64,000 nt of DNA from Pelargonium x hortorum (GCA_036897525.1 JAYMTJ010000007.1:1-64000), one strand, 5' to 3'; positions 12,571-24,580 are shown, counted from the first letter of the stretch. Made by a program: numbers and translations. Notes: generated by a model not told the origin, from the letters alone.

Positions 12571-15500
12571 CAGTTTTCTAAAAAAGATAGATATAGAGCT
12601 CTTGAGTAGCAGGGTTTTCTTTATATGTTAGCCTGCTTCACGAGACAAGGATTGTGTAACCCTAGTGATTGTATTCTGGTTAAAGTGTATGAAACTATTA
12701 GAAAAAGCTCAAAGACGGGTAAGAAGACTGAGCGTTGGCTCATAAAGCAGGTAAATTTAGATATATTGATTTTAGGAGGTTAGATCTAGATTTGAGTAAG
12801 GGTTTTTGTGAGTTTTTATGCTTACAAGAAGGCCCAGCAAATGAAGACAAGTTTGTAAGTAAGAGAGAATCCGTCTAATAAGGGTGTATTCTTACTTTGC
12901 ATATGTTGTATTTTCTTACTCTTATAGCTTCGAGTTCATTAAAGTTCGAAGTCTTTCTTATTTTATTATCCTTTTTTTGATAGTAACAGAATAAGAGTCT
13001 AATAGAGTAGAGAGTTTCAGGGAGTTTCTTAAGAGGTATATATAGGGATTTCCCAGAACTAGGGGTGCTTTGGGAAAAGAAAGGAGCCTTTAGTTCTAAG
13101 TAACAGAAAAAAAAAGTAGGCGACCCTTTTTGAATATTAAACCAAAGCTCTATAAAGGAATTGACCTTTTAACGGGGACATTCCTGAAATATTGATTCAG
13201 AGCCATTAAACTTTTCTTAAGAACCTAAGCCTTGGAACCCTCTTTAAAGCTATGTAAATTCAAAGAGTATCACATTAGGGGCCCTAAAGTCCTGTTATTT
13301 GTATGTATCTAAGCCTTTCAATTTTTTATAGACCTGAATTTTATTGGTACCAAATTACCTCTGGACTTGTTAAAAAATAGAGTATAAAGTAAACCCCTTA
13401 TCCGGGCGTTTTCCTTGGTATAAATTCTTTCCTTTTAGACTGGGTTTGTATATTCAAAAATTTAGACTTTCTTTTACTTATCCTAAGAAAAATATCCAAA
13501 GCTTATAAAAGTCGAAACTCTACTGGGAACTGAAATCATAACAAGAAATAGAATAAGTCTGGGATAATGTAGGCGTAGAGAGTAACGAGTAAACTGTTAT
13601 GCAGGTTTTCCGCGATAGATATGGGGGATTCCTAGGAATGAAACACCCACAGGGGTTAGAAGAAAGTACAAACAAAAGGCTTCACTCGAGAGAAAGCCCC
13701 TGGGTGGTTGCCTCTGAAGCTATAAGAGTGCATTTAAAGATTGCGTTAAACTTTTTATAAGTAAAAGTAAAGGAGTGCTCCTAGATTCAAATTTGTCATT
13801 CCCTAAAAAAGATCCTGTGCGAATGTAGTAGCTGTAGCTGTTCAAAACAAAAAGGAGGTTTCAGTCAGATAGGTTAAATTACTTGCTATGTATTAACTTT
13901 TGCGTACGAGCTTTTTGTAGAAAATTTTTATTATCAAAAAACCTTAATTATTGCCAACAATAAGTCAATATGCAAACTCTTATTCTATATTATATCTAAT
14001 GTCTAGAATCTATACAAAAAAACGGATAAGACATCAATTTGAATGAGGCAACCCTCTTCTCTTGTACCAGCACCTGTTCAATACCTTGGTTTCCAATATC
14101 CAGTACGTAAGATTGTGCAGCAGTCCCTAAGGTAGTGTGTTTATAAGTGTCTTTTTCTTTTTTTTTTAGTACGGGTTTTTTTAGGAAATTAAGAGTACGT
14201 TTTTACCAAAAAGCCAGGCATTAAGAAAAGTATTCGTGCTGGGGTATCTAGGCCTTTGACTTTTCCCAAAGGTCTGTGTAAAGAAAGAACTTTTGAAATC
14301 CCACATTATAATATAAAAAAGAATTCTATTAGTTAAAGATATTTTTGTAAGGGCTTTTCCTTGTGTATGTGATGTTTGTTGTCTCCTTTTATGGAATACA
14401 TACTTAGGCTTTACAAGCGAAGAACCAGAGCAATTTACATTGAGTAACCCTTCTAGCGCTGTTTATTCGAACGCCAGAGGTCCTAAAACTATTCACAAGC
14501 GGATAAAATGACATTCTAGAATCGCCTTTTGACCATTCAAGTCAAGGAAAATAGGTACTTCCCTTAAATTAAATCGAAAGTACGATATACAAGCAGTTTA
14601 AAAAGCTTAAGTAAAAAGTAAATTAGGAGGAATTCTAATAAGGAAACCCTAGGGAATAAGGGCTCTAAAAGCCTCAATTGTACCCACCCTTACGACCACT
14701 AAGCTAGTTTTTTTAGCAATTCTATTCGAGTTGCCATTATTCTAATCTAAAGAATCTCCTTTTGTTTCCTCCTTTTTTATAATTGGATTTTTTTCTGGAC
14801 CAGAAAGGAATTTATTAGTAGGGGATAGTTTCTTTCATTCCAGGATTCTGTCTGTGCCACTAAACTTGGATAAGAAATGCTTATAAAGTTATATCAGAGA
14901 GTTTTTTACTTGATTCATATGGAGGAAGGTCTACGAGGCCCTATTCCTAAAGTAGAGTGTGTTTTCTTATATTCCTAATACTAAGATAGGTTCGAGGTAG
15001 ATTTCAAATTAAGCAATTCTATAAATAAAGTCAAAGGGAAGTTTGGTTTTTAAGGGGGACACCTTCTAGAGTTTTGGAAGCAAGTTAAATAAGGGGTCTC
15101 CTTAAGAGGCAATAGAATAGGTTAAGGGGATTTAGAGTAGTTCTTGTTGTTCTTAGTATTCGGGACTTAGAAATTTGAGTGAATTAAAAAAAGTAAAGGC
15201 AGGCATTTAAGTTCCCTTTTTTGGGTCTGTATTATTAGTCAGTTCTAGGTAGAGGAGTTTTCTTATTCAAAAAAAAAGATAAGGTATACCTCTATAGATA
15301 TAGTTACAAATTCCAAAGAAAGCAGAGTAAGAGCGTAGGTACGAAGGGTTTTGCGTTTCTGCGAGACTCTTAGGAATGAAAAGTTTACGATAAATACCCG
15401 GACAAGTACGAATCTAACTACTAACTAAAAGGGGGTGAGGCTCTGAGAACTTGGGATGGATATAAAAAAGGTAAGTTTTCGTAGATTTATTAAAGCTATA

Positions 15501-16940
15501 GTGACCCAGAGTTTACTTACCGCAATGCAATATCTTTTGGCTTTCAAAAGAACTCCAATTGAATAAGAGTAACTTGGTAAATATGTAATTCCAGGGAATA
15601 CAAAGACTGTAAGAGGACCCCTGGTTAAACATCTGTAAGATTAAACCCAAGTTTCTATTTATAAGTTAAGCAAATCCACTATAAGAAAAGAAAATAGAAA
15701 AAAAAAATTAGCTACTTGAGATACTTTAAGTTAATTTCAACTAGCGAGAGTCTAATAGAGCTTAGGTTTTTTACTTGAACTCCTAGTCAGTTAGGGATCT
15801 TATAATTAAAGCAGTTCTTGTATTTACTGCTGCTATGTCTTAACTTACTTCAAATGTTTACGAAAAAGCATTTGCTAAAAGGTCGTTGTGGTTGTAACTA
15901 AAAAGGGAAATAGGGTGCACAGGAAGTAGGTATAAAGTTCAGCCTTAGCATTTTGAGAGAGAAAGTAGATTAAGAATTAAGGTCAGTCTTGTTGCTATTT
16001 TCAAGTACATGAGCTTTCATTTTACTGGAAATGGAAGGAATCGGGGAGAGGAGACTGGTAAAAGCAAGCTTCTAAAAAGGGGGCCCATTTACTAGTTTTA
16101 CCTAATTTTTGGGATTTGAGCTTGTTACTTTCTTAAATTAAAATGATTCAGATGAATATGCCGAGTTTTACGCTAGTTAGTTATAGGGCAAAGGTCGGAT
16201 TTTCTAGAATCAATTTCTTTTCTAAGGGAATTTTGTTTCATAGACAGAATCTGAGTTTCGGTAGTAGGAGATTGATAGGGTTGGGTAAAGCAGCATGAAA
16301 AAGCAGGGGTCCTTTTATATATACTAAATAGGAACTTCTAAACTTAGGGATTCGATAATAAAAGGGTAGGGAAGAAAGAAATTCTTATTTATATAAATTA
16401 AAGAAACTTAAACTAAGAAGGGGCTTTTGTTAGGACTTTCTTTAAGGAGCTTTTTAGATAGACAGTTCCATAACTAGAGAGTCTTTTCAAAGGTTCTAGA
16501 CTGGATTTCCATTTTGTTTAGAGAGAGTCTGGAGAACCTCTCTTCTCTCTTTTGACGGGGTGAAAGTCTGATTTAGCAAGTAAAAAGGTATTCTTATAGT
16601 CTTATAGCTAGTGGAAAGAGGTTTACTAGTCGGATCTCTGAGGCTTAAGGGTGCTGTAGGTTTGAAAACTACTGGACTCTTGGGGTATGGAAGAAAGTTG
16701 AAACAGGAGTCTTTACTGAAGAGTCTTTTCTCTTACTCTAACTTGACTTTTTACTGAACTGAACAGAGTTCTATTTCCAAGGCGAAAAAAGGTAACTAAT
16801 TTGAGGCAAGGCCCTTGGAATCCCTTTGATTGTCGAAGCTAGGTTTGAGGCATTTCTTTTAGGTTCTTGAAATAAAGAGATTTAACTAGTAGAGGTCTAC
16901 AGGCGGTTACTGCACAATCTATTGAAAATCCTCAGAAATC
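12571..16940. other. Intergenic, nothing recognised
   Basis: No open frame of 60 codons or more. From about 16.0 kb the plus strand becomes clearly G-rich (20 G to 6 C in 16021-16080), the opposite skew to the 5.1-5.9 kb island. Confidence 0.6.
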
Positions 16941-16960
16941 TGGGAGAAAGTTTTCTCCCA
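16941..16960. repeat. Hairpin: 9-bp stem, 2-nt loop
   Basis: TGGGAGAAA and TTTCTCCCA separated by GT form a perfect stem. There is no downstream T run and no gene beside it, so I do not call a terminator. Confidence 0.75.
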
Positions 16961-18440
16961 ATTACAACTGGGTTTTGCTGAGCTTTATATTATAAGGGAA
17001 CCCGAGTTTTATAAGAATTCTCAGGGGGATTTAAGAAATTCTTTTTTTAATTAGGCTAAAGCATTTCTTTATCTAAGTCTTTAAGTAGAGATGTTGAGAG
17101 GTGCTTTGTTATCTTTTAACTATAAATTTGGATAAAACTCCCAAGAGAGTGTAACTCGAGGGCTGCTATATTCTTTTAAATAAAACTTTCAGATCTCTTA
17201 GAAAGTTTTTTGTAAGTTTAACGGGGATCTTGGAATAAGTTAAGTCGGGAGTACGCCCTTTCAGCTCTATTAATGCCGGTAAAGACTTTTGGAAAACAGG
17301 GTCATTAAGAGTTGTTTTTAGAAGATAACAAATAAGAGAAGAATTTAAAGTAATAGTAATGAAAAGTCCTGACCTATATAAGGATTTTACAGTAAATAGA
17401 AAAATAGAAGAGGGCCTCCTTTTTCAAGTCAGAGTATCAAAGGGGCAAGTCAATCTAAAAAAACCATAATATTAGGTTTAATTAAAGGCGCTAATAAATC
17501 TCAATCTAGACTAGAGGAAAAATCATACGCAGTATAGCATAGCTTTAGAACACGCTTAGGGTTTCCTTGTCAAACTAAGTCTTAATTTCCCTGGCTATTT
17601 TCTTTCTTCTTAGAAGTCTTTATATTAGGGAGTTTCTTAGAGATAGACTTGGGACTCTAGTTTTCCTTTGAAGCGGTATTTTGAATGCTTTTTTATCTAA
17701 GTTAGGCACTTGTTTAGGTTTGGATTTTACTGGATTCTTAGAAGAAATGAACAAGTAGTTAGAGTTTTGTAAATAGAAAAGGGTCCAGATTTTTGTAGAG
17801 CTGGGATTTAGAATTGAGAAAATAGAATTTATTAAGTTTAGGTAATGAATACAATGAATTTCCTTACAGTATACTTTTCTTTATCCTGAGGATCTTTTTC
17901 GTATTTCTCTAAAGTCTTTTTATAAGGGCCCCCGTAACCTAAAGTTTTCTTTTATTATAAAAATTTCATGGAAAGAGCCTTGTACTAAAAGTAAGTAGTA
18001 GCAGAGTACGCTCAACCCCTGCGGTAAAAGGGTACTTTAATTCAATTCAAATTGATAGGATACCCGTATAAACGGGGTTTCTGTAAGAGACAAACGAAAT
18101 TAGAAGCAGAGGCTTGCAAGTTTAAGACTCGGAGTTTGAAAAAGACTTTGCTGCTTCGAGGTTTACAAGGCTTCTCGTGCAATTTAAGGGGTATAATAAC
18201 GACATTTTAAAGTTACATTCTGAGCTAAAATTTTTCATAGGGTTTTCTTCTAAGCAGTTACTTTTGAGATGTAGTTTTAAACACACTGCACTGGGTAAGC
18301 ACCAAAAAAGATGGCATATAGTAGAATAGAATAGTAGAGTTCTCTTTAGGTTAGAATAAATTTTTGTTTTTCCTTAGATCAAGTCCAGGCATAGTGGGGT
18401 ATTTGAAATGGGTTGTTATTAGGTCTATGAAATTCTTATG
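16961..18440. other. Intergenic, G-skewed part
   Basis: Continues the G-over-C composition until about 17.8 kb. No gene, tRNA arm or long repeat is seen. Confidence 0.6.
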
Positions 18441-18468
18441 CAGATATTATATATATATATAATATCTG
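18441..18468. repeat. Perfect 28-bp AT palindrome
   Basis: CAGATATT, an alternating AT core, then AATATCTG: the whole 28 bp equals its own reverse complement. It can extrude as a cruciform. Confidence 0.9.
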
Positions 18469-20475
18469 ATAAAGAAGTGCCGGGTTTTTGACGGGTTATT
18501 CGCACACCGGCGTAACTAAAGGGCGGTGACTTACAAAAGAAATATCTTAGGCTTTTGCGCTTGTGACAAAGTCTTCTAATTTACGAGGAATAAAGTAGGA
18601 TTCAACTAGACTCACGGGTGTCTCCTTTAAGTGGGGTGGGACCCTTAAAAAATCCCAGCTGGATCCATATCGTAGTCTCATGATATTGTAGGATTCTCTT
18701 TTGAAAGTTGCAAGGGTTTTGCACTAGCCTACCTAATTGTATACAAAGGTAGTGAGAATATGGAATTGATATATGACAAAGAAAAACCTCTCTGCTTTGA
18801 GGTTTTTTAGAGTACTAAAAGCTAGATTTTGGGAAATAATTGGAAACAGGTACCTTTTTATTTTACTGGATATGTCATACTTTTTTGGGTTCCGGTCATA
18901 TCCTAGAAGGTTTTGGCATAGTTGTACTTTTAGTTACAGACCTACTCACTTTTCACACAACACAACACAAACGCTTGTGAATCTTGAGTAATTCCAAATT
19001 CTTTTTACTTCAAAATCTCGTGCTCTAAAATTTTCTTATAATTAAATCCGTGTCTACTAAAGGGCAGCCCCGTTTCCCCGAAGCAAAACCCCTTTCGGTT
19101 TTATTGAGCCTAGAAACACGTAAGGGATCCCTTTAAATATGAATTATTGTAACTCTGACTTTTATGTCCTAATCAATATAGGTAGGATAATAAGGAACTC
19201 TTTTTTTAACAGTAGGATCCAGCTCGCTTAGTTTAATTTAGTTCATTTTCTATTTACCTGGATGGGGTCTGGTTAGGCTATAATTTGAGGAAGCACTTAG
19301 ATTGATTGTGGCGTTGATTCTTTTCACACTGTGATATAACATGTTTTTATACCCCCTATGTTTCTCCCTTTTTTAGTCTGTTTTTTATTGTTTACTTTTC
19401 TGGATACTTTGTCTCAATTATTATGCGCGACTCTGTGCTACTGTTGAAAACTTTGTCTTATTTACGAGATCCTGTCATGAAATCCTTCTTATATGGATTT
19501 TATCAGGACTTTTTTTGACAGCTTATAAGGCAACCTATGATCTATAGTCAAAGAGTAAAGATAAGACTACGTTTGAATTGATTTGTTCTAACTGCTATGT
19601 TCTTAACAAGTTTGCATTACTCAGATTCGAGAACAAGTTTAACTACTCGATACACATCATACTTTTCAGGAGTACGCAGTGTATAATTACTGAAATATAG
19701 ACAGCATAAGGGCAAATTGACTTTAGAAGCAACTCCGTTTGCTCCATTTACAAAGAAAGTATTTAAACTAAGAGTAAGAGAAATCTCCTTTTGTTCCGTC
19801 CTTTTATGGTTTCTCAGCTCTTTATTCTCGTTCTACTCGGAAACACTACTTTCTTAGGAAAGAGTTGCAATAAAAGCGTACTTTTTCTATAAAATCGATC
19901 TTATATCAAGAAGTCCCCGTAATATTTAGAATTAATTGAATTTATGTTAACTGAATATAGAAGGCGAAAGATTTATACTATAGAAATTCTCATCCTCGTT
20001 GGTTTGAAAATCTTAACTTCATTTTTATTGCTAAAAGAAAGAATCTTAATATTGACTTTTATAGGATTTTATATCTACTATATCATAGGTAAGTACATAA
20101 TTTTATTAATACTAAAAAACCCGGAATCCTCAAAAAATTGAAGTCAAATTAGTCGCTATCTGTTTGTTAATCCTGTTTTGCTTCTTAGGGGAGACTCTTG
20201 ATTGTTAGATATTTAGATTAGTAATTAGTTTCAAAAAAACAAGGATTATAGCTAGTCAGGTTTATTGTAAAGCCTCCTTAAATGAGGGTCCCCGCGCGAG
20301 TAAACACGGGATACCCATTAAAAAAGAGGGCTTGGGCACTCTTATAGCATGAATTTTGTGTATTTATATAACTTGGAATATATCAAAGAAAAGGTCTAAA
20401 TGGCTTCTTTTACTTAATTACTAAATAAGGGGAGAAAGTAAGACGGAAGAGTCTCCCTTAATAATATCCATCTGG
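18469..20475. other. Intergenic, nothing recognised
   Basis: Holds two ATG- or TTG-led open frames of 72 (18773-18991) and 65 codons (19944-20141). The second is hydrophobic (Ile/Leu/Tyr-rich), as expected of T-rich random DNA. Confidence 0.55.
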
Positions 20476-20552
20476 TTTCTTTGACGGGACTCGAACCTGC
20501 AACCTCTGCCTTGGCATAGGAGTGCTCTAACCAATAATTGAATTACATGCTT
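20476..20552 (-). pseudogene. Degenerate tRNA, Gly(GCC)-like
   Basis: On the minus strand a tRNA-like core reads TTGGTTAGAGCA, then an anticodon loop ATGCCAA (anticodon GCC, plus 20513-20515), then GAGGTTGCAGGTTCGAGTCC. The D-arm and T-loop words are typical of organellar and bacterial tRNA, and the core also resembles plastid-type trnD. The fold is poor: the anticodon stem has one C-C mismatch and one T-G pair, the T stem has an A-C mismatch, and the 5' and 3' acceptor halves do not pair beyond about two positions. Three bases reading CCA happen to follow the discriminator position. It is most simply a decayed tRNA; a gene rescued by acceptor editing is possible but has no support here. Confidence 0.55.
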
Positions 20553-20827
20553 ACAAAAGGGTCCCAGGCGTGTTTTGCTGTGTAACGAGATCCCTTATTA
20601 GACTTTTTTAGAGATAAATTAGTCTTGTGTAGTGTTAATCAAAATTAGGGCTATACCTAAACTTACTCCTAAAGAGTTGTCTCACAGAACCCCCGGGAGA
20701 GCCTGCTTTAATTTAAAAAGGATACCTTGTGTGTATTTAAAACTCGAATAAAATTATCATAAACTGAGAATCCCCTAGTACAAATAGAAAGGGACTGAGG
20801 GCTTTCGAGACGAGCTAACTTAACTAA
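20553..20827. other. Spacer between the tRNA remnant and family copy B
   Basis: AT-rich, with one near-palindrome ACCCCCGGGAGAG near 20690. Nothing else is seen. Confidence 0.5.
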
Positions 20828-20879
20828 GTAGATACTATCTATATCTATTTCGGGAAAACCAGACTTTACTTTAAAACTT

Positions 20880-21240
20880 CCTTAAGACCTAAACCTAGAC
20901 TCGGCTTTCTCTTTGTATTAGACTTGGTAGGAGCAGCAGAAGAAGGAGAAGCTTTAGTAGGCTTAGCAAGAGCAGGGAGACAGCGCACAAGAGTAAGAGG
21001 AAGGACTATACCCGATATACCACCCGATATACCTAGCTGAGAGGTAACTTATAGGGGAATCCTTGGAGTAGGAAGGGAAGCGATTCTTTTTGTACAGCTA
21101 GTGTACCAGGTTTCTTATAGAGTTATAGTAGGTATAGGTAATGCTGAGGAGTTTAAGGTGCGGAAGCCCTTTATAAAATAGAGTCTTTTTTATAGGTTTA
21201 CCTCTTCATTGCGTTACTTGTTTATCGTTAGAGAAGATAG
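20880..21240 (+). repeat. Dispersed repeat family, copy B (5' half)
   Basis: Matches the 5' half of copy A from AGACTCGGCTTTC (near 20898) to TTTATCGTTAGAGAAGATAG (21221-21240), where the box reads TCGTTAG instead of TCGATAAG. The word CTTATAGGGGAA is shared with copy A in the middle. The 3' half seen in copies A and C is absent, and copy C begins about 40 bp downstream, so B and C form a tandem pair of unequal copies. Confidence 0.55.
21010..21033 (+). repeat. Perfect 12-bp tandem duplication
   Basis: ACCCGATATACC is repeated twice head to tail with no mismatch, inside family copy B. The unit is a multiple of three, so the reading frame through copy B is kept. Confidence 0.9.
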
Positions 21241-21279
21241 TTCCTTGTGTGTATAGTAATTAGTCCACCTTACTAACCG

Positions 21280-22210
21280 ACTGCAGCGACAGCGGAGGAA
21301 GGTTGATGTAGTGCAAATGTTTCATAATGATAGCACCTGAATGCGCAACAGCAATAGATGCTTCTGACCTAGCTGACTTACTCTTACTTGCTTTCTTAGG
21401 AGCGGGTACCTGCACCTGTACTCTTTGTTTTATTAGGAGTTATAGTCTTTGTACTAAGCTTATTAGTTAGAGAGAGTTAGAGGAGCTAATAGGGATAGAG
21501 GTAACGGAAGTAAGAAGAGTTATTGTCTTAGTCTTCCCTTTACTTATGCTTATATTATTAGTATAGTAGTTCTTTCTTTTTAGTACATGATAGTATTTGT
21601 CTTAGTTTTTAGTCTATATTCTTCTCTATAGTATTTTATTAGATTGTATCTTAGTGTATGTACTAGTATGTACTCTAATTGTATGTGCTAGGATAAGGGA
21701 GGGATAGGACTAAGACTAATAGGGGAAGTTGTAGTCTATAGGTGCATTGGGGAGTTATGAAGTATACACATACTAGTTAGTTAGCTGGAGTAGATATTCT
21801 ATTAGAGATAGTTGTTAGTGTTTTATATTCTATTTTACAGGTTTCTTTTGTATTTGTTTATTCTAGGGGATCTTCCTCAGTGTGCTACTTTTTTATCGAT
21901 AAGGAAGATAGTCAATTTCAATTTCTTTCGAGCTGCTACACAAGGTAAACCCGCTTTTAGGAGTTTTCTCAGTATATGAATCCTTTTATCAAAAAACAGG
22001 GTGAAATTGAAGACCTCGCGGAGGTAAACCCATAAAATTGAATGTGCAGATTTCAACTACGACAAAAGCCCTCAGGCCCTATTTGTTTTGTTTATAAGAT
22101 CAGTATCAAGTTTTGAAAAAAGTAGGACTTATATGTCAAATCAATAAAAGGACTCTTCACCTCACGTTGTTTCCTATAAAATAGGCACTAAGTTTTCCTT
22201 TATTGAGAAA
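21280..22210 (+). repeat. Dispersed repeat family, copy C
   Basis: Starts near GACTGCAGCGACAGCGGAGG, which aligns with GACTGCAACGTAGCAGAGGG of copy D. ATAGCACC..GACTTACTC follows, also shared with D. The box TTTATCGATAAGGAAGA (21892-21908) is identical over 17 bp to copy A. Then TTAGGAGTTTT and GTATATGAATC (21957 on) and TTTTGAAAAAAGTAGGAC (22111-22128) run collinear with A. Short peptide-like stretches (IDASDLADLLLLAFLGAG; SSSVCYFFIDKEDS) occur, but the two are in different frames and no ATG-led gene results. Confidence 0.6.
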
Positions 22211-24120
22211 ATAATTCTGTAAAGTAAGCAAGGCTAAAATAGATACATCCCAAGTTGACTCTAATTAGGTCGCCGGGAACTTACTAGGTACCTAAAGTAC
22301 AGATAATTGAGATTCTAGATAGAGTTTTTGGCGCTGTTTGCATCCCAAACTAGTTTGATTAGCTTTAGAAAGTCTTTTTTATGTCAAATCCAGGGTCTTC
22401 CTTAAGAGGCTGGGTGAGTAGGTTTCCTAACTAGATAAAAAGGGTCTTCTGCTCTCCTTGGCGGGTTTCCAGTTCCTCTAAAAGGCTGGCTAATAAGTCC
22501 TGATTAAGAGCTTGCTTTGAAAGTCTGTTCCCCTATTCAAAATCGAAAGGGGCTTCTATAAAAGTATGAAAACGAATGTGAGTAGGTCAACAAGCTTTTT
22601 ACTGGGTAGGCTGACTTGTGTTTTAGTGCACGGAACTGAACGTACGGGAAAATCTGATATATAGCTTGTAGGTCAGCTTGAGTATGAAGTCGATAGGTTT
22701 CGTCAGACTAAAGTTTGTATACTCCGCCTAGATAGCCCCAGCTATAATTAATTCTAAAGAAAGTGAGTAGGCCCGGGCAGGAAAAGATTAAAGATAAAGA
22801 AAGAAAGTTAGCCTCTCAAGTAAAAGGGGTTTGTACTAAATAAAGAGTACGGCGGTAGGTAGTAAGCTAGTGAGAAAGAGTGTAGATATAGCTATAGCTC
22901 TAAGTCTGAAATCAAACAAGAAGCCCGTATGTCAAATAAGTTTGATAGAGAGTGAAAGAAATAGGTTAGAGTTAGTTCTTCTCTTTTCGAATCCAGTTTA
23001 TGTGCTTTAGTTAAGTAAGTAAGCGAGGGTCGCCACGAATCATTTGAGGGTTATCTAGTAATTTAGTATCAAGAGTTTTTGTGGATCTATATCTATAAAG
23101 AAATCGCAATAATTTCTATAGGATAGGGCTGGGGAAGGTGGTTTTATATATAAGCTTTTAAGACAGGTCAGCCTCTCAAGTAAACAAAATTTGTACTAAT
23201 AAAGAAAGAGGCGAAGAGGGAGTTTCAGTTAGGTAAGGCTTAGCCGGTATTCTATCTTATAAGTTGATACACTAACTCCTTAATCTTTCGTACTTTTAAA
23301 AGAAGAAAACTTCTGATCCAAAACCCCTAAAGATATGCTTTTTGATATAGCACAATCTTATTGTAAAATAAATTGATCTATCCTGGCGTAGTGAATATCC
23401 TAAAAAGCAGAGCAGAGTATCCCTCAAACACACCAATAGCTGCTTAAACTTTGTAACTAAATCCTTCCTCGTATATACTGATACTAAAAGCAAGTTGTAG
23501 GTTATCCCTAAACGTCAAAACCCGAGTATTTTCCAGGACTTGTTAGAAACTCAATCTATTTTTCGTAAATCTCCACCCGAAAAACAAGAGAGAAGTTTAT
23601 ACTATATAGGTAAGAGACACCCGATAACTAAAAAGAACAAATATCTGATAAAAAGGGAAGCGAGCGACATTATAATGTTTTATACCAAGTACAAGAGGAG
23701 CTCAACCAGTCCTAGTTTTTTGTCAACAAAAAGTAAGTTCTTTATTCATTTACAAAATTGAAAATCCAACAAGACTCTAGGGAAGACGGATAAAGGAGAA
23801 CAAGGAACTCTATCTAATTCAATTCCCAACCCTTTTGACGCTTTTAACCCGTGTCCGTTATAGCTTTTTCCCTGTGTGTTATCTTCATGTGTTATCTGTT
23901 TTGAACCTGAAGCTGTCAATTAAAATTCTTGCGACCTACCGTAGAAACTTAGAGAACTTATACGGACTCTGCTGAAATGGGTTTTTATACTTAGAAGTTC
24001 CTATCTTTTCATGCTACAAAAATTGAAATCACTTTATTTAAATGATTCTAATCTTTCCTTTTTTGAATTCAACTACCTAAGACTGCTTTTTTGATAACTT
24101 TTTTAGAAAAAAAGAAAAAA
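22211..24120. other. Intergenic between family copies C and E
   Basis: Includes a near-repeat pair: AGCCTCTCAAGTAAA..TTTGTACTAA at about 22811-22840 recurs at about 23169-23199. Open frames of 65-73 codons at 23296-23493 (minus) and 23540-23761 (plus, TTG start) match no family I know. Confidence 0.5.
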
Positions 24121-24152
24121 GAAGGACCGCTGATCCAAAAGGAGTCAAAACC
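24121..24152 (+). repeat. Fragment of the dispersed family (copy E)
   Basis: GAAGGACCGCTGATCCAAAA followed by GGAGTCAAAACC resembles GGAAGCCCGATCCAAAATG followed by TGTCAAAACT of copy D (24948-24976). Only this short block is clear; the flanks have diverged. Confidence 0.35.
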
Positions 24153-24535
24153 ATAGCAAGTTAAGGGAACTCGTTTAAGATATGCATATTGAAAATCTAA
24201 TGAATTATTTCACTTTTTGTGAATTACTAAATTGTAAGGGAGAAGTTTCTGCCTTCTCTTGCCAAACTCCAATAGCTACTGTATGAGTAAGAAAAGTCGG
24301 TAGTAAGGGCTTGGTTTTATACTCTTCATACCATAAAGACATAAAGCAGTCCTTACTATATGTCTTACGGTACGCCTTGTTATTAGAAATTCTCTGGTGT
24401 GGATATTCTCGACTTATGAGTCCGCTATTGTAATAAAATGACTTGGATTCCCTTTTTAGAAACTCAAGAGAACTCCCCTTAATATGGATACCCTAGACTT
24501 TGAAATCTTTGTAGCCTAACTCTTAACTGCGGCTA

Positions 24536-24580
24536 GACTCCGTATCTTATCAACTAGACTCCTCATGATACCTCTTCTAG
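24536..24580 (+). repeat. Dispersed repeat pair, member 1 (partner at 39604)
   Basis: Aligned without gaps to 39604-39648, 33 of 45 positions agree by hand count. The core is CTNCNTGTGATACC-like on both sides (CTCCTCATGATACC here). It lies 240 bp upstream of family copy D, so it may be the 5' part of the same long element. Confidence 0.5.

Larger units (their letters stand above)
20828..21256 (+). pseudogene. Protein-like reading frame, family copy B
   Basis: A 143-codon frame from just after a TAA to a terminal TAG-TAA pair, with one TGA and one further TAG inside. The block RLGFLFVLDLVGAAEEGEAL (from 20897) aligns with RLRFQTVSLVLGSETEADAI of the 12-kb copy, and TSSLRYLFIVREDSSL near the end aligns with YSSMGYVFIDKEEGTL. 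Between them lie an Arg-rich stretch and a perfect 12-bp tandem repeat encoding a doubled PDIP. There is no ATG at the start. The family is unknown to me. Like copy A it is best called a degenerate or non-standard coding fragment. Confidence 0.3.

Noticed and set aside
16941-16960. Hairpin as a transcription terminator
   Set aside because: No adjacent gene and no T run after the stem.
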